The notes under the pieces were generated by a model. It saw only the letters and a list, made by a program, of their open reading frames with translations, was not told where the DNA came from and ran no database searches. Positions 41,292 through 48,756 of a stretch of 48,756 bases of DNA are shown here, piece after piece. Numbering within the stretch: the stretch's first letter is position 1; every line of letters begins with the position of its first letter. A program made the position numbers and the translations under genes. This DNA is from Streptomyces sp. 35G-GA-8 (GTDB lineage Bacteria; Actinomycetota; Actinomycetes; Streptomycetales; Streptomycetaceae), in the NCBI RefSeq assembly GCF_023534745.1, contig NZ_JAMHJQ010000025.1:11119-59874 (forward strand), read 5' to 3'.

Positions 41292-43115
41292 ATGGCGCTG
41301 CTGGAAACCGTGCGCGACCCGGCGCGGCTGCGTGAGCTGACCGCCGGGGAGCTCCGCGACCTCGCCGGGGAGATCCGCGCGTTCCTGATCGAGCGGGTCT
41401 CCGCGACCGGGGGACATCTCGGGCCCAACCTGGGTGTGGTCGAGCTGACCATCGCGTTGCACACGGTGTTCGAGTCCCCGCGGGACCGGTTGCTGTGGGA
41501 CACGGGGCACCAGTCCTACGTGCACAAGATCCTCACGGGCCGCCAGGCCGGGTTCGACCGGCTGCGCAAGTCCGGCGGGGTGTCCGGCTACCCGAGCCGG
41601 GAGGAGTCCGAGCACGACCTGGTGGAGAACTCGCACGCGTCCACCGCGCTGTCCTATGCGGACGGGCTGGCCAGGGCGGACGCCCACCTCGGCCGACGCG
41701 ACCGGGCGACCGTCGCGATCATCGGCGACGGCGCGATGACCGGCGGCATGGCCTGGGAGGCGCTCAACAACATCGCGGGCGGGCCGGAGCGCCCGCTCGT
41801 CATCGTGCTCAACGACAACCAACGCTCCTACGCACCGACCGTCGGCGGGCTGGCCGAGCATCTGGCCGACCTGCGCGCCGGGCGCGGGCCGGGCGTGTTC
41901 GGACAACTCGGGCTCGGATACCTCGGCCCCGTCGACGGTCACGACCTCTCCGCCGTCCAGGACTCCCTGCGCCACGCGGTCGCACTGGGCGGGCCGGTGG
42001 TGGTGCATGTGATCACCGCCAAGGGCAGGGGGTACCGGCACACCGAGACCAACGACCTCGACCTCGGCCACGCCGTCAAACCGATGGACCCGCACACCGG
42101 GCAGGCGCTGAAGGCGTCGCCCCCGTCGTTCACGTCGGTGTTCGGCGAGAAACTGGTCGAACTGGCCGAGCAGCGCGACGACCTCGTGGCGGTCACGGCC
42201 GCGATGACCGAGCCGACCGGGCTCCTGCCGCTCCAGCGCAGGTTTCCGCACCGGGTGATCGACGTCGGCATCGCCGAGCAGCACGCGGTCACGATGGCCG
42301 CGGGGTTGTCCATGGGCGGCGCGCACCCGGTGGTGGCCATCTACTCCACGTTCGTCAACCGCGCGCTCGACCAACTGCTCATGGACGTCGCGCTGCACCG
42401 CCGCCCGGTGACGTTCGTCCTCGACCGGTCCGGGGTGACCGGCGACGACGGGCCGAGCCACAACGGCATGTGGGACCTGTCGGTGCTTCAGGTGGTGCCG
42501 GGGCTGCGGATCGCGGCGCCGCGGGACGGCACCCGGCTGGCCGAACTGCTGGCCGAGGCGGTGGCGTGGGACGAAGGTCCGACACTGCTGCGGTTCCCCA
42601 AAGGCCCCGCCGGTGAGGACCTGCCCGCCGTCGCCACGTTCAACGGGATTGACGTGCTGCGCCGTTCCGGCCGGCTGGACGTGCTGATCACCGCGGTGGG
42701 TGGGCTGGCCGGGCTCGCGCTCACCGTCGCCGACGGTGTGCGGGCACAGGGCATCGGGGTGACGGTGGTGGACCCGAGGTGGGTCACCCCGGTCAACCCC
42801 GCGCTGGCCGACGTGGCCCGCCGCCACCGGCTCGCGATCACGATCGAGGACAACAGCCGTGCGGGTGGTGTCGGTTCCGCGATCGCGCAGGCGCTGCGGG
42901 ACGCCGACGTGCACACCCCGCTGCGCGAGTTCGGCATCCCGAGGCGGTTCCTCGGCCACGGCTCCAGGGCCGAGGTGCTCGCCGCCTGCGGGCTGACCGC
43001 GCAGAACATCATCAGGGCCGTGGTGGAGCTGCTGGCCGGCCTCGACGCCGCACCGGCGACGGCGGGCATCGACTACCCCGGCACCTGGCCGGTTCACTCA
43101 GGGGAGGAACATTGA
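41292..43115 (+). CDS. dxs: 1-deoxy-D-xylulose-5-phosphate synthase
   Basis: A 607-residue TPP enzyme joining pyruvate and glyceraldehyde 3-phosphate, the entry and flux-controlling step of the MEP pathway. Visible are [33 protein letters not shown], the TPP motif [16 protein letters not shown] with NDN, the catalytic Glu region [15 protein letters not shown], and [13 protein letters not shown]. The ATG at 41292 lies 11 bases after a GAGGAG site, a rather long spacing. Its stop overlaps the ispG start. A palindrome of GGC/GCC in the ispH-dxs gap could form a hairpin but no terminator is clear. Confidence 0.95.
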   Translation: MALLETVRDPARLRELTAGELRDLAGEIRAFLIERVSATGGHLGPNLGVVELTIALHTVFESPRDRLLWDTGHQSYVHKILTGRQAGFDRLRKSGGVSGYPSREESEHDLVENSHASTALSYADGLARADAHLGRRDRATVAIIGDGAMTGGMAWEALNNIAGGPERPLVIVLNDNQRSYAPTVGGLAEHLADLRAGRGPGVFGQLGLGYLGPVDGHDLSAVQDSLRHAVALGGPVVVHVITAKGRGYRHTETNDLDLGHAVKPMDPHTGQALKASPPSFTSVFGEKLVELAEQRDDLVAVTAAMTEPTGLLPLQRRFPHRVIDVGIAEQHAVTMAAGLSMGGAHPVVAIYSTFVNRALDQLLMDVALHRRPVTFVLDRSGVTGDDGPSHNGMWDLSVLQVVPGLRIAAPRDGTRLAELLAEAVAWDEGPTLLRFPKGPAGEDLPAVATFNGIDVLRRSGRLDVLITAVGGLAGLALTVADGVRAQGIGVTVVDPRWVTPVNPALADVARRHRLAITIEDNSRAGGVGSAIAQALRDADVHTPLREFGIPRRFLGHGSRAEVLAACGLTAQNIIRAVVELLAGLDAAPATAGIDYPGTWPVHSGEEH

Positions 43116-44254
43116 CGACCGTCGATCTGGGAATGCCCTTGCCACGCAAGGACGCGGTCCCGCTCTCGGTGGCCACGCGGCGGACGTCCCGCCAGATCAT
43201 GGTGGGCACGGTGCCGGTCGGCGGCCTCGCGCCGGTGTCCGTGCAGTCGATGACCACCACGTCCACCGCCGACATCGACGCCACGCTGCGGCAGATCGCC
43301 GAGCTCACCGCGGCGGGCTGCGAGATCGTACGGGTCGCCGTGCCGACGGCGGACGACGCGGCCGCGCTGCCGGTGATCGCCCGCAAGTCGGGCATCCCGC
43401 TGATCGCTGACATCCACTTCCAGCCGAAGTACGTGTTCGCCGCGATCGACGCCGGCTGCGCCGCGGTACGGGTCAACCCCGGCAACATCCGCCAGTTCGA
43501 CGACCAGGTCGGCGCGATCGCCCGTGCGGCCAAGGACGCGGGCATCCCGATCCGGATCGGAGTGAACGCCGGGTCGCTGGACAAGCGGTTGCTGCGCAAG
43601 CACGGCGGCGTCACCCCGGAGGCGCTGGTGGAATCGGCGCTGTGGGAGTGCTCGTTGTTCGAGGAGCACGGCTACACCGACCTGAAGATCTCGGTGAAGC
43701 ACCATGACCCGGTGGTGATGATCGAGGCGTACCGCAAGCTCGCCGGCCGGTGCGACTACCCGCTGCATCTCGGCGTGACCGAGGCGGGCCCCCGGTTCCA
43801 GGGCACTGTCAAGTCCGCGGTCGCGTTCGGCGCGCTGCTCGCGGAGGGCATCGGTGACACCATCCGCGTCTCGCTCTCCGCACCGCCGGTCGAGGAGGTC
43901 AAGGTCGGCGCGCAGATCCTGGAGTCGCTCGGGTTGCGGCCACGGGGTCTTGACATCGTGTCGTGCCCGTCGTGCGGCCGGGCCCAGGTCGATGTGCACA
44001 CCCTCGCCGAGCGGGTCACCGCGGCACTTGAGGGGTTCCCGGTGCCGTTGCGGGTGGCGGTGATGGGCTGTGTCGTCAACGGGCCCGGCGAGGCGCGCGA
44101 GGCCGACATCGGTGTCGCCGCGGGCAACGGCAAGGGTCAGATCTTCGTCAAGGGCAAGGTGATCCGCACGGTGCCCGAGTCACAGATCGTGGAGACCCTC
44201 CTGGCCGAGGCCGTACGCATCGCCGAGGAAAGGGGCGTGGACGTCGAGGCGTGA
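43112..44254 (+). CDS. ispG: 4-hydroxy-3-methylbut-2-enyl diphosphate synthase (flavodoxin/ferredoxin)
   Basis: A 380-residue iron-sulphur enzyme of the MEP pathway. It has [39 protein letters not shown], and the cluster ligands in CPSCGR and [11 protein letters not shown]. Start is TTG 43112 after a perfect GGGGAGGA site, overlapping the dxs stop by four bases, so the two are coupled. Together with ispH and dxs it covers the first and the two last MEP steps. The middle steps are left to chromosomal genes. The 380-residue length is normal for actinobacteria. Confidence 0.95.
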   Translation: MTTVDLGMPLPRKDAVPLSVATRRTSRQIMVGTVPVGGLAPVSVQSMTTTSTADIDATLRQIAELTAAGCEIVRVAVPTADDAAALPVIARKSGIPLIADIHFQPKYVFAAIDAGCAAVRVNPGNIRQFDDQVGAIARAAKDAGIPIRIGVNAGSLDKRLLRKHGGVTPEALVESALWECSLFEEHGYTDLKISVKHHDPVVMIEAYRKLAGRCDYPLHLGVTEAGPRFQGTVKSAVAFGALLAEGIGDTIRVSLSAPPVEEVKVGAQILESLGLRPRGLDIVSCPSCGRAQVDVHTLAERVTAALEGFPVPLRVAVMGCVVNGPGEAREADIGVAAGNGKGQIFVKGKVIRTVPESQIVETLLAEAVRIAEERGVDVEA

Positions 44255-44274
44255 CGGTCGCACCGGTCCGATGA

Positions 44275-44304
44275 CGCGAGGAATCGCGAGGAATCGCGAG
44301 GAAT
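44275..44304 (+). repeat. three tandem 10-bp repeats after ispG
   Basis: CGCGAGGAAT occurs three times without interruption just after the ispG stop and before the convergent LuxR-type gene. It may be simple slippage or binding sites in phase with the DNA helix (10-base period). Confidence 0.85.
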
Positions 44305-44357
44305 ACAGTTCACGCATGAACGTACGGACTCCTTACGTTCTCGCGAACCACCCAGCG

Positions 44358-44651
44358 TCAGTCCACGGTTTCAGAAGCAATGCGCGGGGGCCACGAATCT
44401 GTGCGCAGAATCTGGAGGACGAACGCCCTCGAAACCAACGAGACACGATTCGGCGCCTGCAGCTTGTCCGACATGACACGGACGTGATAGTCAATGGTCT
44501 TCGAACTGAGGTGCAACTCTCTCGAAAGTCGCCCGCTGGAGAAGCCGGCCGCAACACCCTCCAGGATCCTGGCCTGTACCGAGCTGAGAGCCCAGCCACC
44601 GACCGGCTGGGACACTTCGCAGCCCTTCTGATCATTATCCATGGCACGCAT
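44358..44651 (-). CDS. LuxR-type DNA-binding protein without sensor domain
   Basis: About 97 residues ending at 44358. Residues 25-90 form a LuxR-type helix-turn-helix (LSSVQARILEGVAAGFSSGR, then LSRELHLSSKTIDYHVRVM and LQAPNRVSLVSRAF). There is no receiver or ligand domain. The start is uncertain: ATG 44651 (MRAMDN) or ATG 44642 (MDNDQK), both after a weak GGACGG site; a longer frame exists but reads poorly. It is the only regulator inside the cluster besides distant ones, so it is the best candidate for pathway control. The recognition motif and signal are unknown. Confidence 0.7.
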   Translation of the reverse strand: MRAMDNDQKGCEVSQPVGGWALSSVQARILEGVAAGFSSGRLSRELHLSSKTIDYHVRVMSDKLQAPNRVSLVSRAFVLQILRTDSWPPRIASETVD

Positions 44652-44796
44652 CCATTCCGTCCGGCCGGCTACTTCTTTGTCACTGTTACGCCGTCGCGAC
44701 ACGTCATTTTCCGTCCACCTCGGAATTCCCGCGCATGCAACCCCGGAGAGAAGACTCAGCCTTGTGTCCACAGTGGAGCAGCTTCGAGGAACAGCC

Positions 44797-45084
44797 GTGA
44801 CGAACTTCGCGCGCGACACCGGGACAACAGCGCCGACAGAACCGGACGCCCTGATTCAGACCCTGCACGAGGACCTGAGCAGACTGCCGGCCAGCGCACA
44901 GCTGGACGCGACGCTGTGCCTGCTGGAGGCGGCCAGGCTGATGCTGCCCACGCTCACCCCGGCGCGTGGCGAGCTCGCCGGCGAAGACCTCGACGACATC
45001 CGCGCGGCCATGCGCGCCGCGTCGCTCTCGGTGCGCAGTTACCTCTGGCGGACCGGTGACAACGATCCGGTGGACCGCAAGTGA
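44797..45084 (+). CDS. small helical protein of unknown function
   Basis: A 95-residue protein from GTG 44797, seven bases after GAGGAA; GTG 44764 would add 11 residues without a ribosome site. It is mainly helical and acidic (TEPDALIQTLHEDLSRLPA, then LDATLCLLEAARLMLPTL and LDDIRAAMRAASLSVRSYL). I recognise no family. It diverges from the LuxR-type gene across about 145 bases, so the two may work together, for example as a partner that modulates the regulator; that is only a guess. Confidence 0.6.
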   Translation: MTNFARDTGTTAPTEPDALIQTLHEDLSRLPASAQLDATLCLLEAARLMLPTLTPARGELAGEDLDDIRAAMRAASLSVRSYLWRTGDNDPVDRK

Positions 45085-45257
45085 GACGGCTCATCTGTTC
45101 CGTGTTCCGCGCGGGGCGACCCCACCCGGACGGCACAGTGGAGAAGAAGCCGGTCGAAACACTTGACTGACGTGGTGCCAGTGCCGGTTGTACGTGTGCG
45201 ACGCCGGCGTTCGACGGCTCGACGAACGCCGGTTTCGCGATCCGCTTCCGGCTGGAC

Positions 45258-46466
45258 TCACGGCCGGCTGTCCGCCAACTGTGCCGCTGAGGCTTGCAGC
45301 TTGGTCGCGCCGCGCAGGTCAGGCAGGAAGGTCATGGCGATCGCCGCGCAGGCCATGAAGCCCGCACACACCAGCAGACCAGCGCCGAACCCCGCGTTGA
45401 CAGCCAGCACACCCAGCGTGAGCGGAGCGAACGCGGACACACCACGCCCGATGTTGTAGCAGAATCCGGCACCGGTCGTCCGCACCCTGGTCGGGAACAA
45501 CTCACCCATGTACACACCGAAGATGCCCGCGTAAGCGGCGAAGAAGGCGAACATCGGACCCAGCCACAGCAACGCCGTACGGTCAGCGGCGACCACGTAC
45601 AGCGGCAAGGTCAGCGCCACACCGGCCAGTGACAGCACCAGTGCGTACTTGCGGCCGATCCGGTCGGCGATCAGCCCGAAGACGTTGTAGCCGATGAACA
45701 TCCCGAGATTGAGCACCGTCATGAACACCGCGACCGTCGCGGCCGGGATGCCCTTGTCGGTCCCCAGGTAAGTGGGCAGCCACGTGGACGCGCCCCACGC
45801 CCCGAACATCGCGAGCGTTGCCACGGTCGCACCGAGCAATGTGTTCTTGCGCAGTCCCGGAGCGAAGATCTCTGTCACCTTCACCGGCGTGGTCTTCTGC
45901 TCAACCCACTCGGCCGACTCACGGAAGAACAGTCCGACGATGACCAGCGGGATCACCACGCCCACCCCGCCGATGAAGAACAAGAGACGCCAGTCCGGCA
46001 GCAACGCACCCGACAGTGCCGCGGCAACCACCCCGCCGATCGGGAACGAGCTGAGCACGAACGCAACCGCACGACCCCGTTGCGCGGCCGGCCACGTCTC
46101 GACCACATAGGTCGACACCACGCCCCAGACCCCTCCGAGCCCCAGACCCGCCACGAAACGCAGCACCAGGAACATCGTGAAACCATGAACCCCCAGGATC
46201 GCCGCGGTGAACACGCCGAACACCGCGAGCGAAACCATCAACGCCCGTTTACGGCCGTAGTTGTCGGCGAGCCAGCCGACAGTCACGCTGCTCACCCCGA
46301 TCCCGAGCAACGTCGCTGTGGCGAGCAGGCCGCCCTGTGTCGTCGTGAGTCCCAGATCGGCGCGGATCACAGGCAACATGAACGACAGCAGCAAGATTTC
46401 CAGCGCGTCGAACATGTAGGCCAGGAACGAGCCGATGAGCACAACCCATTTGTTAGATCCACTCAA
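45258..46466 (-). CDS. MFS transporter (aromatic acid/H+ symporter-like)
   Basis: A 402-residue 12-helix transporter. The loop 2-3 signature is GWLADNYGRKRA, repeated in the second half as GLIADRIGRKYA, and an acidic residue lies in helix 1 (AYMFDALEILLL) as in AAHS-type carriers of benzoates. Start is TTG 46466; there is no good ribosome site and a CTG a few codons upstream is possible. Within this cluster it could export the product or handle an aminobenzoate intermediate. It is the last gene on the right before IS debris. Its direction of transport cannot be read from sequence. Confidence 0.85.
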   Translation of the reverse strand: MSGSNKWVVLIGSFLAYMFDALEILLLSFMLPVIRADLGLTTTQGGLLATATLLGIGVSSVTVGWLADNYGRKRALMVSLAVFGVFTAAILGVHGFTMFLVLRFVAGLGLGGVWGVVSTYVVETWPAAQRGRAVAFVLSSFPIGGVVAAALSGALLPDWRLLFFIGGVGVVIPLVIVGLFFRESAEWVEQKTTPVKVTEIFAPGLRKNTLLGATVATLAMFGAWGASTWLPTYLGTDKGIPAATVAVFMTVLNLGMFIGYNVFGLIADRIGRKYALVLSLAGVALTLPLYVVAADRTALLWLGPMFAFFAAYAGIFGVYMGELFPTRVRTTGAGFCYNIGRGVSAFAPLTLGVLAVNAGFGAGLLVCAGFMACAAIAMTFLPDLRGATKLQASAAQLADSRP

Positions 46467-46941
46467 TCGAATCAGTCCATTCAGCCATCAAGTTTCTCCG
46501 CTCGGGAGAACGAATACGAAGTGTCTGCTCAGAGTTCATCGGGACTCAGTCCTGAGGTAGACGGCTCATCGAAAGCCTGACGCTCGTGAATTGAACAAAG
46601 AAGCACTCATCAATGCGCCGAGCATGCCGCATACACGTGATCACGCCACTTGACCTCCTGCTCAACTTCGCCGGGCAGCGAAATACTCGATGCATGGAGG
46701 ATTAGGACAGAAGCCCATGATCATCCAGGATCACCGCAGGTTACGGGTATGCCGCTCCGGGTTTTGCATACGCGGAATCCGCCCTACCGGAATTGAGTCT
46801 GGGTGAAGCCCTTCAATCGTGTCAACGATGCGGTGCGAGCTGGCTGGAATCAAGCCCGGCACCGAGGAACGTCGGCGGATGTTCAAGCTGATCGAGATTC
46901 GGTTTCGACGATCAATTTCCCCGGCTTGGGTGGTTTGAGCG
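46467..46941. other. stretch without a supported gene
   Basis: About 475 bases of lower G+C than the cluster, with a minus-strand frame (to 47009) of unnatural composition. It probably holds the MFS promoter at the left and decayed mobile DNA at the right. Confidence 0.4.
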
Positions 46942-47196
46942 TCATGTAATTCCCCATCCCGAATCTCCGAATTGGCCATGGGTGAGCGTTGCCTCGTCGG
47001 GTGCATCAACCCGAAGCGGGCGCGATTCGGTCCGAGAATTAGCGGATACGGGCAATACGGCGCCCATGTGGCGGTGCGGGATGACCGGACCGGTGCCGCG
47101 GTAGCCGCCGTCCGCGATCACCATGATCTTGCCGACGGTTTTCTTCGCGCCGGACAGTTCCCCGCCGAGGTGCTGGAGTCCAGTGGGGGCGATCAA
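46942..47196 (-). pseudogene. IS-type transposase remnant
   Basis: The first third of this minus-strand frame (KTVGKIMVIADGGYRGTG, then VIPHR) matches the segment around the second catalytic Asp of IS5-group transposases. The rest has no similarity and neither end of the gene is present. Short and decayed. Confidence 0.5.
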
Positions 47197-47287
47197 GGCT
47201 TGGCCGAAAGGATAAACAAACCCCCTTACCTGTCCGAGTGTGAGCAGGTCAAATTGCTGCGCTTTACATGCGTCTGGCTTGAATCAC

Positions 47288-47410
47288 TTGCTCGCCTCAG
47301 CACTTCACAGGCCCACGCCGCCTCCTTTTCCAGGACAAAAACGCCCACTGCATCGCGGCGATCAAGGCGAATCAGCCGCCGGCAAGGCAATGGCTCAAAT
47401 GTTTCCCTGA
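47288..47410 (+). pseudogene. ISAs1-family transposase remnant, frameshifted
   Basis: One frame reads LSTSQAHAASF and the next continues with LLFQDKNAHCIAAIKANQP. Joined, they match the ISAs1 motif of an HTQ-AHA helix followed by D-x-AHY-x-x-x-VK-x-NQP. A single shift separates them. Only about 40 codons survive. Confidence 0.6.
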
Positions 47411-47499
47411 CGGGATGCCAGTGCTTCGGCGCAGTCGCGTTGCGCCTGGCCGCCGTGGCGCGGGGTGCGGAGTCGGTTCGCAGTTGGGAGGCGTGCCGT

Positions 47500-47849
47500 A
47501 CGCCGCGCGGATCGCGAGGGTCGGGCGTACCGACCCGCGGGTGTGTGATCGTGGCCCCTCCATTCGTGCTGCCCCGGACATCGTGCCTCGCCCAGAGACG
47601 TCGAAATCTCTCGCTGCGCAGGGACAGTTCGCTTACCAGCGTCTCCAGATCCGGATCGTCGGCCTCCCTGCCGGGTTCCAGACCGAGGTAGTAGTCCACG
47701 CTGATACCGGAGAGCGTCGCGACTTCCTCGCGGCGCAGGCCGGGCACGCGCCGACGTGCGGCCTCGGGAAAACCGACATCCGCGGGACGCAGTAGCTCTC
47801 GACGAGCCCGCAGATATTCGCCCAGCGGATTGACGGTGCGGTCAACCAT
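47500..47849 (-). pseudogene. XRE/MmyB-type regulator with a central deletion
   Basis: From ATG 47849 the helix-turn-helix is intact (NPLGEYLRARRE, then VPGLRREEVATLSGISVDYY and LEPGR). The frame then jumps directly to DDPDLETLVSELSLRSERFRRLWARHDVRG and ITHPRVG, which in the intact relative at 17959-18834 lie some 100 residues further on. So the first half of the ligand domain has been deleted in frame, and the frame after PRVG is unrelated. It may still make a short DNA-binding protein. Confidence 0.75.
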
Positions 47850-47970
47850 GAGGGCAGGGGTAAGCCTGACCGAGTCCCGGACCCTGGTGCCGACAGCACC
47901 GGGGGCACGGCTCACTTCCTCGGCCGCAAGGCGGGACCTACTGCGTCGGAGGTGCTCTAGGTTGTGTGAC

Positions 47971-48489
47971 GTGCGTGGGCGCGGGCGGAGTTATCGATAT
48001 GTCGGACCGGTTGAGCTGAAGGCTGCGGTCCGGCCTGATGGCGGGCGTCAAATCAGCTCGGCGGCTGACTTCGGTGGCTGGATCGTGGAGCAATCGGCGG
48101 CGGAGCTGGCCGAACCGTTCACCTTCGTGGTCGGTATGGATGGTGTGCTTCGGCTGGCGCCACGGCGAAGTGAGCACGTGGCCTGTGCCGGCGGAGACAT
48201 GGTTCTGGGTGCCGGCGAGATCAGCTTCATGCGCGAAGCAGACCGATGGACCGTGAGCGAGGTCAGCAACCAGTCCACCGGATACTGCCCGGGCGTCAGC
48301 TCCTGGGCGGAGGTCGCCCGTGCTCTGGATGCGGTAGAGCTCCGGCCGCCTTCCGGCTTCACCCACGAGGTTGTATTCCGGCGGTGCCCCGACTGCCAGG
48401 AGCACAACATCGTGCGAGAAGACGACTTCGTCTGCGTCTTCTGCGGCAGCTGTCTGCCTGCGGCGTGGAACGTGGATCCCACCGCGTGA
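47971..48489 (+). CDS. protein with C-terminal zinc ribbon, function unknown
   Basis: A 172-residue frame with natural actinobacterial composition. The C-terminus has two Cys pairs, CPDCQ and CVFCG, about 19 residues apart, which suggests a zinc ribbon. The N-terminal part (LKAAVRPDGG, then ADFGGWIVEQSAAELAEPFTF and VVGMDGVLRLAPRRSEHVAC) resembles no enzyme I know. Start is uncertain; GTG 47971 is used because the frame upstream overlaps the XRE remnant. It stands between IS fragments and may be the cargo of a former mobile element. Confidence 0.6.
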   Translation: MRGRGRSYRYVGPVELKAAVRPDGGRQISSAADFGGWIVEQSAAELAEPFTFVVGMDGVLRLAPRRSEHVACAGGDMVLGAGEISFMREADRWTVSEVSNQSTGYCPGVSSWAEVARALDAVELRPPSGFTHEVVFRRCPDCQEHNIVREDDFVCVFCGSCLPAAWNVDPTA

Positions 48490-48499
48490 CGGCCGAGGC

Positions 48500-48640
48500 T
48501 CACAGCCACTCGTTGAGGGCAGCGACGAGGGCGGTCGCCTCGTAGCGGACGGCGAGCTTGTCGTAGCGGGTGGGTTCGGCTCGGGGGATGCCGAGCCGGA
48601 TGGTAAGCAGCCCCGACAACGTCGGGACGGGCTGGCACTG
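48500..48640 (-). pseudogene. IS5-family transposase C-terminal remnant
   Basis: Read on the minus strand, the frame ending at 48500 carries EPTRYDKLAVRYEATALVAALNEWL at its end (key parts PTRYDK and YEA), the standard tail of an IS5 transposase. The part upstream is missing or lies in other frames. Positions 48641-48756 hold no gene I can identify before the window ends. Confidence 0.75.
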
Positions 48641-48756
48641 CCAGACGGTCCTGGTCCGGCTACTGAACTTGAATGTGTGATGTCGGCCTGATCGTGTCAG
48701 TTGGTCATGGTCAGGCCGGTGCCTATGAGGCAGCCGTCGATGAGGTGCGGTCGGTA

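Larger units (their letters stand above)
19759..46466. other. benzastatin-type prenylated aminobenzoate gene cluster, extended
   Basis: The span from the carboxylic acid reductase to the MFS transporter contains p-aminobenzoate synthesis, prenyl chain synthesis and C-methylation, aromatic prenylation, N-oxygenation, N-acetylation, three P450s, an O-methyltransferase candidate, carbamoyl transfer, carboxylate reduction, a MEP-pathway trio and a regulator. Ten consecutive genes (39722 down to 27815) match the bez A-J roles and order as I recall them from the published Streptomyces sp. RI18 work. The outer genes are additions. The left edge is least certain because a hairpin and a 195-base gap precede the reductase. 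Confidence 0.75.

Noticed and set aside
40080-43097. Minus-strand open frame of about 1000 codons opposite ispH and dxs
   Set aside because: It crosses two proven genes and an intergenic gap and has no domain. It is a high-GC shadow frame.

Overview
The window is high-GC actinobacterial DNA, very probably Streptomyces. The signs are third-position G/C bias, GTG and TTG starts with GGAGG-type ribosome sites, leaderless genes with a TAACGT -10 box, a SpoIIE/GAF/ATPase regulator, MmyB-type XRE regulators and actinobacterial IS families. It holds one large biosynthetic gene cluster (about 19.8-46.5 kb) beside ordinary accessory genes, with IS debris at both ends. No tRNA, rRNA or CRISPR array was seen.

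Region 1 (1-5.7 kb) is a graveyard: a frameshifted Tn3-family transposase piece, an AraC C-terminal piece, IS5 and ISL3 transposase C-termini, a TniA/TniB-like pair with a stop in the TniB frame, and a broken quinone oxidoreductase. Two small secreted four-cysteine paralogues lie intact among these. Region 2 (5.9-10.6 kb) has a MASE1 membrane protein, a NarL-type two-component pair and a GAF/SpoIIE-like/ATPase protein whose phosphatase metal residues look lost. Region 3 (10.7-16.2 kb) is an ascorbate-type PTS (IIC, IIB, IIA) with a GntR repressor, facing a transketolase across an intergenic region that carries two mirrored operators. Region 4 (16.3-19.7 kb) has a SnoaL-like protein, an SDR next to an XRE regulator, and a VOC protein divergent from a MarR regulator with two clear operators.

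Region 5 (19.8-46.5 kb) is the main interest. Its core matches in content and order what I remember of the benzastatin (bez) pathway: a GPP C6-methyltransferase homologue (Glu170 and Trp210 at the published BezA positions), a second methyltransferase, a P450, a prenyl diphosphate synthase, a second P450, a UbiA prenyltransferase, an arylamine N-acetyltransferase, fused PabAB, PabC, and an AurF-type N-oxygenase with all seven iron ligands. Predicted logic: PabAB/PabC make p-aminobenzoate; the synthase and methyltransferase make methyl-GPP; UbiA joins them; AurF-like enzyme makes the hydroxylamine; the acetyltransferase makes N-acetoxy; a P450 cyclises through a nitrenoid.

This core is extended on the left by a class II DAHP synthase, a third P450, an O-carbamoyltransferase and a full-length carboxylic acid reductase, and on the right by ispH-dxs-ispG, a LuxR-type DNA-binding protein, a small orphan protein and an MFS transporter. 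The reductase and carbamoyltransferase point to a reduced and/or carbamoylated member of the family that I cannot match to a known compound. A 160-bp leader is repeated upstream of the P450 at 36.4 kb and of ispH, and the first copy is followed by a scrap of ispH coding sequence, so that promoter region arose from a duplicated, internally deleted ispH. Region 6 (46.5-48.8 kb) has more IS remnants, an XRE regulator with a central deletion and a zinc-ribbon protein.
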